Made by a program: the position numbers and the translations under genes
Shown: positions 33,401 to 48,100 of the stretch, piece by piece
Layout of the letters: every line of letters starts with the position of its first letter
Position numbering within the stretch: the first letter of the stretch is position 1
NCBI GenBank assembly: GCA_035582835.1
Contig: JAYKAV010002932.1
Span: forward strand, 1,529,546-1,593,545
Reading direction: 5' to 3'
Length of the DNA stretch: 64,000 bases
Source of the DNA: Phoebastria nigripes
Taxonomy: Eukaryota > Chordata > Aves > Procellariiformes > Diomedeidae
The notes under the pieces: model-generated
What the model saw: only the letters and a program-made list of their open reading frames with translations
Told to the model about the DNA's origin: nothing
Databases searched by the model: none

Positions 33401-36155
33401 TTGGTTTTGGACATAAAAATTCCTTGGCCTACAGAATTTTCCTGCAAGGATTCTGATGAGAAGGAACAAAGGAGTTGTAGGATGATTTTTCTTTACAAGT
33501 CCTTATCAGAGGAGTGAAAACACGACATAGGAATGTGAATATTTTTAGCTGCATCATGGCTCTGAGTTCATGAGAAGATTTTTCTTTCTCCTAGGGGAGG
33601 AAGAGGCAGCCACATTGGTTTAATTTAAAATACATGTTTAAGCTTTTCTGACAAATCTGTTTGAATTGTACCAGAAATTGAGAAGAAGCTTGCAACTCAG
33701 TATAGAAGAGAAAAGGATGGAAGAAGACTCTCTTAGTGATGATTATGACTCTGTTGAAGAGGATGTGTTTTCAGAACCATCTCCCACTGAGGAAACAATT
33801 ACAAGCTTTGGAGGCCTTCAGCTGCATAGCAGTAGGTCACTGCAGAAAGAAGCTTCTGAACATCAAGATGCTGGGACATGCTCTAGCCTTGATTCTGGTG
33901 CCCTTACTGTGTTGGAGTTCAACCAGGATCAAAGTAGTAAGTCTCTGTGTATTATGCACTACTACAGTACTGTAATAATTCTTTGAGAGCATTACTTTTA
34001 AGGGAATCGCTGCTGGTTAATCATTAATGGTTACTCCATACTCTCATGAGTTTTCATGCTCTTCAGCAAACCTGTTTTAATCTCCTGGTTTGGGAGACTT
34101 GCATCCTCTTACTACTACGTTAAGAAATTTTTTGCAAAGACAATGATATAGCCCTGGTTAACCCACTTGCATCACCATGCCTAGATACTTGAACTAAGAT
34201 TGTCTCAGACTGTCTGTGAGATTTCTCAAGAGATTTTTTTTTTTTTTTTTAATATCTTTTTGAACTGTTTTTGCAGTAATCCAGGCAGCCAAATCTTCCC
34301 AGTCTCAACTTCCTCCATTTCACATCCTGGGTGCTGGATACCCATTGTCATAGCATGTGCTATTCATCCCTGATGAAAGATGTATTAATTTGAGAAAACA
34401 AATCTATCTAGCTATGAGCCACTTCTTTTTGTCAGGTCTTGTCCTTTGGAGACCTCAATGTCCAAACCTAAAACCAGTTGCAAGGTCTCAAAGATGTTTA
34501 GCTTGTTAAAGGTAGAGAGTTCGGGCAGAAACCAGACCTTGACTTACATTCAGTATTTCTCAAAATTCCCTCCCCACTCATTTCAGGTACATTCATTGGT
34601 TTTGTTGTTTTGTTTTGTTTTGTTTTTTTCTTTTCCTTATCCATAGTTAATTCCTTAACTTAAGAGGAACAATCTTTGAATGAATTGAGTTAAGGAGTTC
34701 CTCTCATTATCATAGAGGTGAGTGGAGTGTGAATGGGGAGAGGTGACAGAAGAAGAGATAGGAACAGGGGACGGAGCAGCAGTGAGAACAAGATCTTTGG
34801 GAGAGCACATTATTTTTTTTCTGGAGAGAAGTTTCAAAGCTGTGATGCAAACAATGGAGGCATTAATAATTCTCAAATGAAAAAGTGAAGAAGTGCTCTT
34901 ATGAACTACAGTAGGCAACCCTCTTCCCTTTTGAAACTTCTAAGTAAGACAACATTTTAGTCTGTATTTTAAGAATTTATTTTGGTATAACTATGTTAGT
35001 AAGTGACTCGACTTCTTTTTTATTTTTGCTTTTCTTGACAGTAATGCAGGTAAATATCTGGTACAGATGGGATATATTGGTACCTTATAATGATTTTTTT
35101 TTTTTTTTTTTTTTTTCACGAAGTCAGTGCAAGCCATGCATATGTACTTCTACATCAATAGAACAGTATCAGTGAAAGGGAGGGCGGATGGTGGTTATCA
35201 CTTTAACTATTCAGCATAATTAAAGTGGCAAAATTTTAGCAGTTAAGATCCAGTAAGTTTTCCCTGGCTGGCAGCTCCTAAATATCTCTGAAGTTGATTA
35301 TGTCTGTTCCCTTATTATCTTGCAGAAGTGAAGCCACTACGAGTTCTCTCGACAAAAAGAAAAGATAATGCTGAAATGTACATTCCTGTCAGACCAATTG
35401 TGGTAAAAAATAAAATCACTCGGCCACTTTCTGCTGAGTTCTTGCAGCAGGAAAGACATGAAAGAATTTGTTCTAGTAAGAAATAAGAGTATATAATGTC
35501 AATAAGGAGAGTTTTCATGCCTTTTTTCCCCTCTGGCCCAGATGTAATTTCAGCACACATCTGTCATGATGTGATTTTTCTTAGCTGTTGTCCTTTTTTT
35601 TTTTTTTTTTTGGTGGGTTTTTTGTTGTTGTTTTTACCACCTCGAGTGTTTTGACTTAAGTAAAATTGTAAAATTTGGCTTAAGAAAAATGTGAGCCTGT
35701 ATGCTTTGTGGCTTTAGTCTTCTGCTACATCCTTACTACCGCCCTTCTCTCGCCCTTCTCTTGCCCTTCTCTCACCCTTCTCCACAGCATAAGACTTTTT
35801 CCTCTCCCTTTCAGTCCTTGTGCTTGCTCTGTGTTTCCCACTTTCCTCATGGAGATCTGTTCCCTACGTTATTAACAGAAGTGTGTCTTCTCAAAACAGC
35901 AATTGATGCTTTGGTGGAAGGTTTTAACACAATACATTTATAGCAATAAAGGCATAGTTTTCCACAGCACAGCAAAACTAGCTCTGTCGCTGCTTGGGAC
36001 TGTTCTTGAATTACACCTTGAACACAGCAGATCAGTCTCCAGTGCTGGGTAGATATGCCGGTATCTAGTACTGTACTAGAAAATGCAGAACACCATTTTG
36101 AAGGCACTGCTGCTTATTCTAGAAATCTGCTGCTAAGGTGTGGTCTTTACCTGGG

Positions 36156-36198
<43 letters not shown>

Positions 36199-39100
36199 AA
36201 AAAAAAAAAAAAAAAAAAAAACAAAAACCAAAAACCAAATCTAGGGGCTGAAATCGTAGCTGCAGTTGTTATTTCAGCACAGTCCTTAGTTGAACAAGTC
36301 TGATGAACTTGATTTTTGAAAGGTCTGAGAGAAAGTTTTCGGACTTACCATACTCCATGGTTAAGACACTCTTTTCAAAAAAGCAAAATCCAGATGTGTC
36401 CCAAGAAAGCAATAAAGCTAACGGTTTTGAAAAGTCAAAATATTAGTTTCTTAATTGGTAGAAAACCAAATTGAGGAAAAGAAGCTAATTCTTCTTGGCT
36501 TCAGAATAAATCCTCTTTGTAGCTTCCGAGACCCTCACCCACCATCTGTCTGAGCAGATGCCTGCTTTGACCATTTTCCAAAGATGTGTGTAGCATTTTC
36601 TCAGGTTATAGTAGTGCTTGTTAGAACTGTTTCTGTCCAACTATCACTTTAAATCCTTAAATTCATTTCATTTCACAGGGATGGTATAGTATAGAAAAAT
36701 AAAAAGGACTTTATTCTATCCCTGTATTTGCAGAGATGACTAATGCTTGTTGAAAGCTTCTATGAGTGAAGGTGGCATAGGGCTTAGAGTGTGAACGCAT
36801 GCAAATCTCAATTCAGTTTTAACTCCCTGTCTTTTCAAGGTAGACTTCATGTTACTAGCATCCACTGCCATTTTACTCTCCTGCTTAGTAAACCTCACTG
36901 CAGCATTATGAGCACACTTGCATATCAGCCTGTTCTTCAATCAGCCTGATCTTCACTTGATCTTAATGTCTGTACAACTTTGGTCTCTTTTCTTCCCTTG
37001 ACTTTTGAAGTCCTTGAATATAACCGCTGTGCTTCTCTTTTAGTCCAATCTCAGATCCTCTCTTGTTAAATTTTATTTCCTTTCTTTTAAACCTTTTATA
37101 GGCTGTGACATTTCTATTTCTCGGTCGTGTTTGGGAAGATTGGGATGCGTATGGGTATTTTGATGACTGCTTAAGTGATAAGGTCATTTGTTTTGCCTTG
37201 CAAATAGCAACTCCTGACTCCTCTTGTTTTGCTAGAAGATTCTGGGGATTCCTCCAAAATAGCTGAACACCCCAGTTACATTGAAACATTCTGGTGTGCT
37301 GAAATTATATATACTTCTTTTTTCAATGAACTGTTACAAGGAATTGCCATTAAATACCTGAACAAAGCAAGTACAAAAAATCTTAAAGCATAAAAATTAT
37401 GTTTCTCATTTGTCAGTTTTCCTCCTCTTATGATACTGTTTCAGCTGTTGTCTAAAGCAGATGTGACCTGGAATCTTAATATAAAAACAAATTGGAGCAA
37501 TTTAGCCTTGTTTGGGATGGTTACAGACTGCTAGCAAAGCCCTGTGTCAGTAACTGAATCGGATGTTTCAAATGTACACTGTCGTAATGTTCCATACTTA
37601 TATGTCCAGACAAATGAATATTCCTTCATTCTTTTGGTGGCAGGACCATTAAGTCGACCAGAAAGACCGCTTTCAGCAACTCGAAAGAATGTGTGTGAGA
37701 AGGATCCTGATCTCTCAGTTTCAGCTGTGGTTAAAGCAATGCAAATTGAAAATGAACTCTTGCAGAGAGATCTGCAAAGGCAGACAGTTTCCACAAGCCC
37801 TCAAAAGGTATGGCAAAATACAGAAAAGGGCTGTTTGATCAAGTAGCAAAACCCCCATGAATTACAAGCTCTTATACATTAAGATTATGTATGAATGAAT
37901 GGTGATGCCTCTTAAGTGTAATCGAAATTGTATTATTCTTCCATTGGTTGGTTTTCTTTAATCTGCTTCCTCAGGATAGCATCCCACAGCGCTCTCTTGA
38001 TTTTAGGGATCACTGAGCAACTGATAGACCAGTTACATGATATGTCCATACCGTCAAATGCACAGCTGCAGGCCCAGTCGAGCCATTTTCATTCTGGAAG
38101 CTTCTTAAACAAGATAATGTGTGATTTCCATACCAATAAATCCTACCTTCCTACTGGACTCATTAATATGGGCACCGTTCCCTGTTAATACATGCTCTGC
38201 TTTTAAAGCAGAGCTGTCATGTATGCTGCTGGCTCTTGGTGAGGAGGAGATAGTATGGGTTTTCTGCACCAAAGTGTGTACGTCTCTTATCTCCAACAAC
38301 CATGTTTAAAAGCAATTAAAACCTCATCTTATAAACAAGGAAATCAACAAAAAGTCCATTCCCTTCTGATTCAGGTCAGACCATTATTCCTCATTAAATT
38401 AAAGAATAAGGAGGTTTGTGTTGACAATCCTAGCTAAACTTTGAGCATAACCAGTAATTGAGTTCTCCTAACAAAGTACTTAAAGAAATTTGAGCATAAA
38501 CTGAAATTTACAAAACTATCTGTTGTGGACAGTGTTCATGGATTCAAAGTCTGCTTCCAGTTTGGTGTTTAGGAGACTCATTTTTATAGGAAGGAAGAGA
38601 GATATGCCTAGACGTTCTTGGAGTTACTCATTTGAATTCTGAGAGTTTCCAAGACAGCTGACTACTTTAATCTAAGCTGATGCTCCCTGAAGTTGTGAGT
38701 TGATGCTGTGATGAATATGTATCCACTGTCATTGCTGAGCCAACATTAGGTTTTTGCGGAGTTTTGGTTAGGAGCAAGGGTTAAAATGTTCTTTTACTAT
38801 AGGTAAGTACTTTACATATGATTTCACTATCTAGGTCAACTTTTCAATCTTATTGCTCTTGTTTTTGAGATATTTATAGCTTTGTGATTGAGAGAACAAA
38901 TTCCATTGAATATTCTCACATAATGTATCTTCCTGCTAACATTAGGACTAATTTTAATATTGTTGTGCTTAAATGAAAAATAATGAAATAATATTGAAAA
39001 TAGATGTAATTTTACCCTGACACTTGAGATGGAGTTTCAAAAACCCACTGTGAGTTCTCAGTCTTAAAGCTGACCTAAATGATCTTCCAGAAGTAATTTA

Positions 39101-42100
39101 ATTTTGCTTACACAATTAAGGGATTGTGGAACTTGGCCTTTGATATTTAAATTTATAACAATGCAGAATTTTCAATACTAAAAAAGTAATTAACTTCTAA
39201 GCATTTTAAAGTTCTCTTACTCTTCAAAAATTATAGAAATGGAAGTGACCTAAGAACAGGAGGACTGCCATTCCTCATCTGACTAGTTGTTCGCTGTGCT
39301 GAGTATTCTGTCTCTGACATAAGCTAGCAACAAATTTTTAGGAAAAATAACAAAGGGAGCAGGGTATACTTACAAAGTGGGGTACAGGCAGAGAAAGAGC
39401 CCATAGCATTGTAAGAACTGCAGGACTTTTCCTCTGTTTTCTCTTAGATAGTCACTACTGATAGTTCTGTATTTAAAAAAATAAATCAAGATTTTATTCT
39501 AATAAAACTGAGCTTTTTTGGGTTTAAAAGTCTTTATGATCCTTTTTTGGAGAAGCAGAAAGTCTAGGCAGACCTGTGCCAAAGCTTTGGCCAACTCTGA
39601 GTCTACCAAATGTATACAATGAGATTTCAGACATACATATATATATATATATATATTTTTAGTTGTCATCAGAGAATGCTTTTACATTACTTTTCTTCCA
39701 CATAGAAGATCAAGCTCCAAGCTCAGCTCTTTCATTGCAAATCAAGACCAATTCTGTTAAATGTGCTTTAACTCAGTATAGAGTTACAGATTAGCTAAGG
39801 TTAGCTGAGACCAGAGCTGGGCCCAAACTCTTATTTATTCCAGAGATGCAGACTGATACTCATTGGTATGTGGAGAACAATGTGGATGAAACATGTTCGT
39901 CTTTTTCTTACTTAACAGATGAAACAGAAAATTTCTTCTGTTTCTGCAATGGCTGAACCTCCAGAAAAAAGCCAGACAAGGACTGCAGTCACAAAAGCTG
40001 TTGAGAGAATTTGTCCTTTTGGAAGCAGGTATATATATTTCCTTTAAGGCTAGCTTCCTTTTTTGAAGAGGTGTTTTTCAGTATACCAACCAGGTATAGT
40101 GTATAGTGTAGTACCACTACACCTGATAATCTTTAGATACCTGAGACATCATGCAAGTAGTAGCACAGGGAGAAGATTCCAGTCTTGGGCCAGTCTCTGT
40201 GGATCAGGGCACTGCCAACATCTCCCTCTGTTTGTCTTTATATTACCTATGTATTACTTTCTCAGACTGCCTCAGAACCGGCTGAGAACTGGAGCCCAGA
40301 CTTTTAACCAAACTCTGTATCTAAGGTGGGATGCTGCAACAGTTGTCATTCAGCGTGGGGGTACATGGGATTCTTCCGTGGGGTGTGTGGGTTCATCCTA
40401 TCATCTCTTCACCTTCGCACCAACAAAACTATTTCTTAAAAATACAAGAATTATGAGGAAGTAACACATAAAAGAATATGTATTTTTCAGACAACAGAAG
40501 AAACTTCTGAAAGTCCTTCCGGAGCCTGAGAGCTATTCTGCCTGTGATAATGACATATTCCTATCTGATGACAAATCTGAAGTAGATTCCATGTTGAGAG
40601 AGAAGGTTTGTGTATATATGCACCATAACTGATGCTTCCCAGCGTTACTGAAATAAAAGTGCATTGAATGATCTGTATTCCACTGATTCTGCCCCACGTC
40701 CACTAATAAACCTATGGCAGGGTAAGAGAAGAGAATTTATCACTGTTCCTTTGTTCATCAGAATGACAAAGGAATCAGACAAAGAACAGAGTGCTGTTTT
40801 CTCCTTAGGCTTTGTAAGAGGGTGATAAGTTCTCTTCTCTTATCCTGCCATAGATTTATTAGTTGATGTGGGGCAGAACTGGTGGAACCCAGAATGATTG
40901 AATGTCATCCAGATTGCCTTGAGTTTGCAAGCTTTTTGCTTCTGACTCGTCAGTATTGTAGTCTTAACAGTCTTTATTTTGTTCCACATGTTATTGTTTT
41001 GTCACTTGTGTTTATACTGTATTTCATTTTGGTCCAGATGACAACCAGTATGGAAGTACGTGATGCCGTTTATGTGACTATGGAACTTCTTTCTAACTGG
41101 GGAAATCCAGTAAACGTGGGCCTGAGCGAGGTGGAATTCTTTGATTTATACAATGAAAAGATATTTGTGTCTCCTCATGATGTGGACATTCGAAATGCTG
41201 ACAACCCAGGGGATTTGTGCTGCTTGGTCAATAAGAACTTAAATGTAAGACAACTTAGTCCTGGATGTGAAAATTTCTCATTATAATATTTCTTTAATAT
41301 TCTATCACTATGTTTTTTGTTTAGAAACGTGATTGTATTTTGAACCTGGCTTGCATAACACCTATTTGATGATTTTTAAAAACTACAAATATTGCTTCTT
41401 ATTAGCAAATCCAGCTTTCCTGTCCAAGACGTTGGTATTCAGTTATAATTTTGTTTTAGAACAGAATTTGATTAATTTGCCTGACTTACTTAACTGAGCA
41501 ACTGGAAGGAGGCAGCTTTAACTCTGCCTCCTTATATATTAACTCTGTGGTATTGTCTTGGATGAAAGAACACATTCAGTTTTTAAAGTATTGTAATGCA
41601 ATCATAGTATCTGTAGAACGAGATCACAAAACTTTAAGGACAGGGAATTTCACATTTTTACAGTATGTCTGCTGATAAACATAAGTAATTCTTGTGATCT
41701 GAAGGTATAGGAGCTTCACTGCTAACTTCTTCCAGATGTTTAATATGAATTTAAGTAAACTTAAGAAGGAAACATGCTTATTTTCTCCTGTCCCCTTGTT
41801 ATCCTTTCACCTAGGGAAGAATCACGGAAGAATAAGAATGCATAGGCAGGTAGTTTTGAAGAAGAGATTAAGAAAAATATGTGGCATGGTAAAAGTCTTT
41901 CATGGCTCTTCTGTGAGATAGTAAGATGAGGAGACATGAGGTGCTTACATACTAAAGACAATGGACAAAAGACAATAACTGGTGTGAAATTCTGATGCTA
42001 CTGAAGAGATTAGCAAACGTCCTTAGCCCTTCATACAGCCATAATTTCATTTGTGCTGCACATTTGCTGTGTGTCCTTTGTCTCCATGGGCCTTCAGAGC

Positions 42101-45100
42101 TAAGATTCTAGTAAAAATTAGTATGTTTTTAGTGGATGAGGATACTAAATGACTTAGTCTATTAAAAAATATAAATTCTGACTCATTTCATGCTAGTGAT
42201 ACTTTTCTGTTTGCAGGGTGAATGAGAGTAGAAACAGGGCAAATATGCAGTATTTTGAAATTTAGTTGAAACTCGGTATGGAGTATTATTTCCAGACAAA
42301 TATTTTTACTTGAAACATCTTTCTTACTGTCTCCTGAAAATTGTAGTTTGGGTGTCATAAATACCCATTCTCCTTTATAGGCCGTGCTCTCTGGAGATGC
42401 ACTCTAGCAGTGACTCTCAGACTTTCTAGATAATTATAAATTATGTAGTAGTATATTCATTAATCCATTATAAACCTGTTATTCTCAGCATTTCTCATAT
42501 ATTTATATATCCCATTATTCTTAAGTAATGAGGTTTTATATTTCATGGGTTAATATATTCCTTTGATTTGTGACACTGTAATCTCCTTTCTTGAAGCTGG
42601 AAAGGTATTGCATTAGAGAAGATGCAATCTGGACAGGGAATATGGTCTTAGAATGTGGATATGTGATAACTGAACTGCAGACTCCTTCAGAAGTCAAAGC
42701 AGCATTTCCAGTTTTTGTACATTTCAGATCATACAGCAAAGCTTTTGGGTGCATTAGAAAAAACAACAGATTAGTGAATCTCCAAGCAAATAATATTTTC
42801 AACAGAATGGAAACTAACATAAAAACTTACTTTGTGGAAAACTCACTTTACCACGGTTAAAACACTTCCATCTTTGATCATTTAGCTGTACTTTTGTCTT
42901 TGAGAATAGACATACTTTTATTGAAGATCAGGGATTTTATTTATTTATTAGTTTATTTATTACCCTTGCAGACTTTTAAGAAGAACACTTAAATTGCCTC
43001 CTCCCTTGCACTTCGTGATATGCTGTAAAAGAAAAAAATGCCTGGCAGAACATCAGGAGCTTTCAACTAAGGAAATAGCGCCTAATGGGTTATAATGCTT
43101 AGTAAGACATAGATTAGGCATTTCATTGAAATTGTTTTCCATAAACCTTTTTGATTCTTATATGCATATATAGTTTTTTTAAAAGGACAGGTAACTGTAA
43201 TTCTAGACATATTTAACAAAGGTATTTCTTCACAATGGTGAACCCTCAGACCCACGTCATTCCTCTTCACAGTGCTCAAGCCTTCCTTTACTCTCCATCA
43301 GGTATATCTTCAGTGCCCACACAAAGCAGTGTCTCAGGCCAGTCTCCCACAAATCTAAGACCAAAGGTTCCCACTCTCACTTTTTTCCCTTAACCCAGTT
43401 CAAATGTAATTCCTACTCCTGACATATCAGGTTCACCCTGATGGTTCAAAGAACTTTTGGGCTAGATTTTTCAGTGCTGGTTGCAAAGACAGTAACTCCA
43501 GACTTGAGTACATCATGTGAAGGCAAAGACATCGCCATCACTCAGTGATAAAACATGAGAGTCCTCCACAGTCTTGTGAGTTTTGGCATAGATTCATCAA
43601 GGTGCCTTCAATTTCTGGGGTCAGATCTTTGACATGCTGACAGAAACTGTAACACCTCTGAGTTTGTGTATCCTCAGTCCTAAGCAGTTACTTCCACTGG
43701 TAAACAAAATGATCTCTACAGCTGCCTTTCAGTCAAGACACAATTCTCAGCCTGGCTCTGATATGCCTTCTATTGTTTGGAAGATCATGTGCAACTTTAC
43801 AGAGAAACTAGTGAGAAGCATGAACAGGTCTCTCCAGAGTCCATTTGGGTGCTGAATCTGGTGCCCTCCTGTGAAGGCACCTCTGGCGCTATCCCAGTAC
43901 ACACCAGAACCTATTGATTTCTAGGGCATTAGGTCCTGACCTGAGAGTTCTGGAGATGGATCACTCATCAGATGTTGTCTGCTGTTAGGAAATGATTTTT
44001 TAAGCATTCTTGTTCACAGTATGACTTGAGTAACATGATCTAGCTTTGAAATTGATCCTGGTACTGGGTTCACACTGGTTTGAGGGCTATCCTTCAATTC
44101 TTTGCTGTTAAGAGACTTCTTTCTTTTTTTATATAGAAAAGATTAAACCTGTCTGGCGCTCTTATGGCTGTTGTCTGTAAAATTCATGTTGGGAATTTCT
44201 GTGATATCTTAGAAAATTTCTTATAAAATTTCAAGTGAAGAGTCCTATATATAGCTCTAAGGAATAGATCTGTAAATGGAATTAGTTGTCTGCAAAGCCT
44301 GATTAAAATAGAGGCAGTGAAATAAAATTCTGTAAGATTCCCCTCTTTAGAGGGCAAAACAGAATTGTAAGCACTTTAAGAAATCGTAAAATGATTATAC
44401 AGTGTCTGTTGTGCTCAGTGATCCCCTCTAGTGCCTACAAAGCTGATTAATTTGATTAAAATAAACTGGGCTTGCTTTGACCCTGCAGTTACAAAGCATG
44501 GCAGACTGCCTGTCATTTGTGAGCATGCAGATGCCTTACTGGGACAGCAAGCAGCTGACCTTTATCTAATTGTCAGGTTGTTGTGAGCTGTCTTACAGGC
44601 AGGAGAGTCAGATTTACTGTTTGGAAATGAGGTTAAGGTTTTGCTCTTAATGTAGTAGATTTTATTAAATGGTTACTTTTCTAATCGATGTATATTTTTC
44701 TGTGGGGTGGTGAGTTAATTAAAATATGCTGCTTTAGGAGAAAGACTATTAGTGACAGTCTGCTTGTACGTATTTTTAGACCACGAAGGAAAGCTTCCTT
44801 TGGATGTGCCCTTTCCATCCGCCCGTCCAACTTTACTTTGTTATCCGCAATCCCACCCGGTCACATGACTTTGGTATATCCAAGATCAAGATTTGGAATT
44901 ACAACACAACAACTCCCTGTGTAAGTAGTCTTTTCTCAACTCCTCTGTATGTATGCTCTACCTTGCCTAGGGAAACTCAGTTTGATCTTCTTTCCAAAAG
45001 TATGAAATAAAAGTAGATACCATTTTCTCTAATAAAGTAGGGAGCTAGGAGGGGTCCATGTCTATTGTGAAATTTGCTTTTGTCTTAATTGTAAGTGGTA

Positions 45101-48100
45101 GCAATGTAAGTGTTAATGTTGTCATAGGCACAATTAGCATTTTCTTTCAAAGCTATTAAAGATCTCTAAAGACCTAATAAAAGACTTGCATATTCTGTCA
45201 GTTAATCCTTTACTGTGGTGAGAAATAAAGATACAAAGGTAAGTGCATCTTAATATTCAGGACTTTCAGTTGTTTTATCACAATATAAATAAATATGTGT
45301 TTAAATATGTGTTTTCTCATGTATATAGGTATAAATAGGCTGACTGTTGCTCGATTTTGGTTTTGTCATGTTAATTAAAAAGTATACTAACTGTGTGTTC
45401 ATAATAAAACAAGTAATCTAGTGTTACAAGAGAGATGTCTCACGGCAGATGGTCTCTTGTTTGTGTGCTTGAATGTCACCACGGAAATTATTCTTATTTG
45501 TACACTGCAATGTTAAGAAAAAAATCCCAGGTACTGGATCAAAGAGGATTTGCTGTCCTGGATTATAAATAAGAGGCTTTATCCCTCTGGTTTTGCTCTC
45601 ATCCATATTCTTATATAAGCACATATGGTAATTTATACTATGGAAATGGCCATGGAAGGGACAGCTTAAACAAATTTATTATAACATGATTTATATTTAT
45701 TTTCTGGAATTTTAATAGCTTTTTTAATTAAAATGTGGGCTACAGAATGTTCCGTCATCATTAGAGGGTGCAAAAGGGACAGCTGTTTTTGGAGGTAATA
45801 GTATGATTTGTTACCAAACCTATTGAATATAATGCAGGAAATACACATAGATGTATTTCTGTGTTTCAAGGCACTGTTTTTTTAATAAACCGCTATGAGG
45901 CAAGCTGTAAAATCCATTAGGAGTATAATCCCATGGATTTTCGTGGCAGTGCAGCCGACTACACTGTCTAAAGAAATGTCTCATTATCCTTAAGATGAAA
46001 GAATAATACAAAGCAGTTCTGCCTAATTCTGTTATTTGTCATGAGGAAGTTTTGTCTGAGAAGTATAAAACCCCAAAATATAATTAGCTAACAATTTTCT
46101 TCCTGGTATTGTAAATCCAGAGCCAGATTTCTGTGTCATTTTTTGGTAATCATTCTAACCTTCTTTTGCTCAAAAACCACATAAGTGAGAGGTCCCCAAG
46201 TACTTCTTCAAAAAACAGACAAAAAATTAATTCAGGCCAGTACTTATGGATTGTTGAAAATGTTTGAGTTTTAGAACTTGAGTCTGGAAGTAGAAAAAAT
46301 ATGTCTGAAGGAAGCTGTGAAAGTCAGATTACATCATTGTCATAGATTCCTTGATTCAGTGTATTACAAGGAAGTTCTCAGAGAATGCTTCATCTTGCCT
46401 TTATTTACTTCAGATGAGGTCTGCAAAGGAGGAGGTCAAGCAAGTCTGCAAGAACAGATAAAGTGTAAGTGAGGGCACCCAGTTCTTTTTCAAGTTTGTC
46501 TGAAATATTGAGGCATTTTGTGAATACTTGCTACAGCCTTGAAATTGCATTGTTACTTGATGCTATTAAAACTGTTTTCATAAGATCCAGTATGATGTCT
46601 GTTGTATGTCTTCACAAATCTGTGAATGGAATTAATTCTTAAAAGCATGAAAGTCTTGGTTGCCCTCCAATTGGATCATTTTCTCCTTCAAGCGATTGCC
46701 CATATGCGTGTTCCTCCTGTGTGTATGTTCATGTCCATTCTCTTGAGTTGGAGATTTTTTCAGTGCTGGACTACCTCTGGGATGCATTGTCTGTAAGGAT
46801 GCAGCAGCTTTTGTTCCAGTGGAGTTAGGTTTATTGAAGAACTTAGTTCTTTTATTTCTTGACTTCTTTTCTATTTTTCCTTCTTTTTCACTCTTCTGTG
46901 AGAAATCAGGCAGAAGCAACTTCAAGTCCTCTGTCCAGGTGTAATTTGCAGAAAAGTGCCTCTGGTTTTAAGCTTTGTCCTTCATGCACAAATATCACTG
47001 AAATGGCCGGAAATACCATCCCTGTTGCTTCATTGGAAAGCACTGTCCCAACAGGCACTCTGGGAGGGCTGAAGGGGCAACCTGGGAAGGAACATCAAGA
47101 GAAACCATAGAACTATTTTCCCAAAATCTTTCATTTTTTTCTCTCTGACGTTGATCATAGCTGCTTGCTTGTTCTGAGACATTGTGCTATTCTAATTACT
47201 CTTCTGTGAGGAAAAAAACCTGCCTTGGATGAAGTATTGAGTGTTTGTTTACAGAGTGGCTTCTTGATGGAATTGCTCATGAGGAAGGCATTTCTCCAAC
47301 CTCCTCATGCTCGAGGAGGGTTAAGCAGTGGTACTAGGAAAAGCTAACCATTCTGTCAATCTTTCCCACCACATCTGACCACTAAGCAACTGGAAGCTCA
47401 GAAGGGGGGTGGGAGGGAATGAAAAGGAGCACTTCTTAGTCTTGTGTCTGCACATGTTTGTTCTTGGAGTCCCTGAGATCCGTTCATACTTTTCCTGCCT
47501 GAGCCTCAGTCTGCTTAGAATTTTGGTGCAAGAGATTTTCATTATCTCTGTTACTGGTTCTTCATGAATAGATGGTTCTTCTGAGCTATCAGCTGTTACT
47601 AATGCCTGCCCCAGTTCAGTCTGTCTCTATTGTCTTAGAAATATGTGTACCTTTGGTTGGTTCATCTTGATACAGTCCAGACATCACTTTTGGGGAAGCT
47701 TCCTATGATACCTATCCCAGACACTCCAAAACTTCAGAGAAAGGAAGTCATTTCCCACTGACTGGAATAGTAATTTTGAAGTGACTGGCCCTTCTCTGTG
47801 CTTGACTGTCCCTCTTTCAGGGAGAATAAGCTCTACCATCTCATTTTGTAATGTTTTCTCTGTCTACCTGTCCTCCTCCAGTACTGGTGGGTGGAGTGGG
47901 ATTCATTTAAAAACATTTTGTTCTTAAGGGATTGGTGATTTTAATTGTAAAAGATGATATTGACAAATACTTTTCAAAATATACATGTGTGTATTTCTGT
48001 GGTTTCATGCAGTTTATACCTGTTCCCAGGTAAAAACACAGAACTAAGGTTTGAGTATTCATAACAGCAGTAAAGGCTAGGATATTATGTAGAAATGTTG

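Larger units (their letters stand above)
35476..37643. other. KATNIP intron
   Basis: Holds a poly-T run near 35597, the 11-bp minisatellite and the long poly-A tract. Confidence 0.8.

Noticed and set aside
36055..36303. Lysine-rich open frame of 82 codons
   Set aside because: The lysines come from translating the poly-A tract; no conserved protein.
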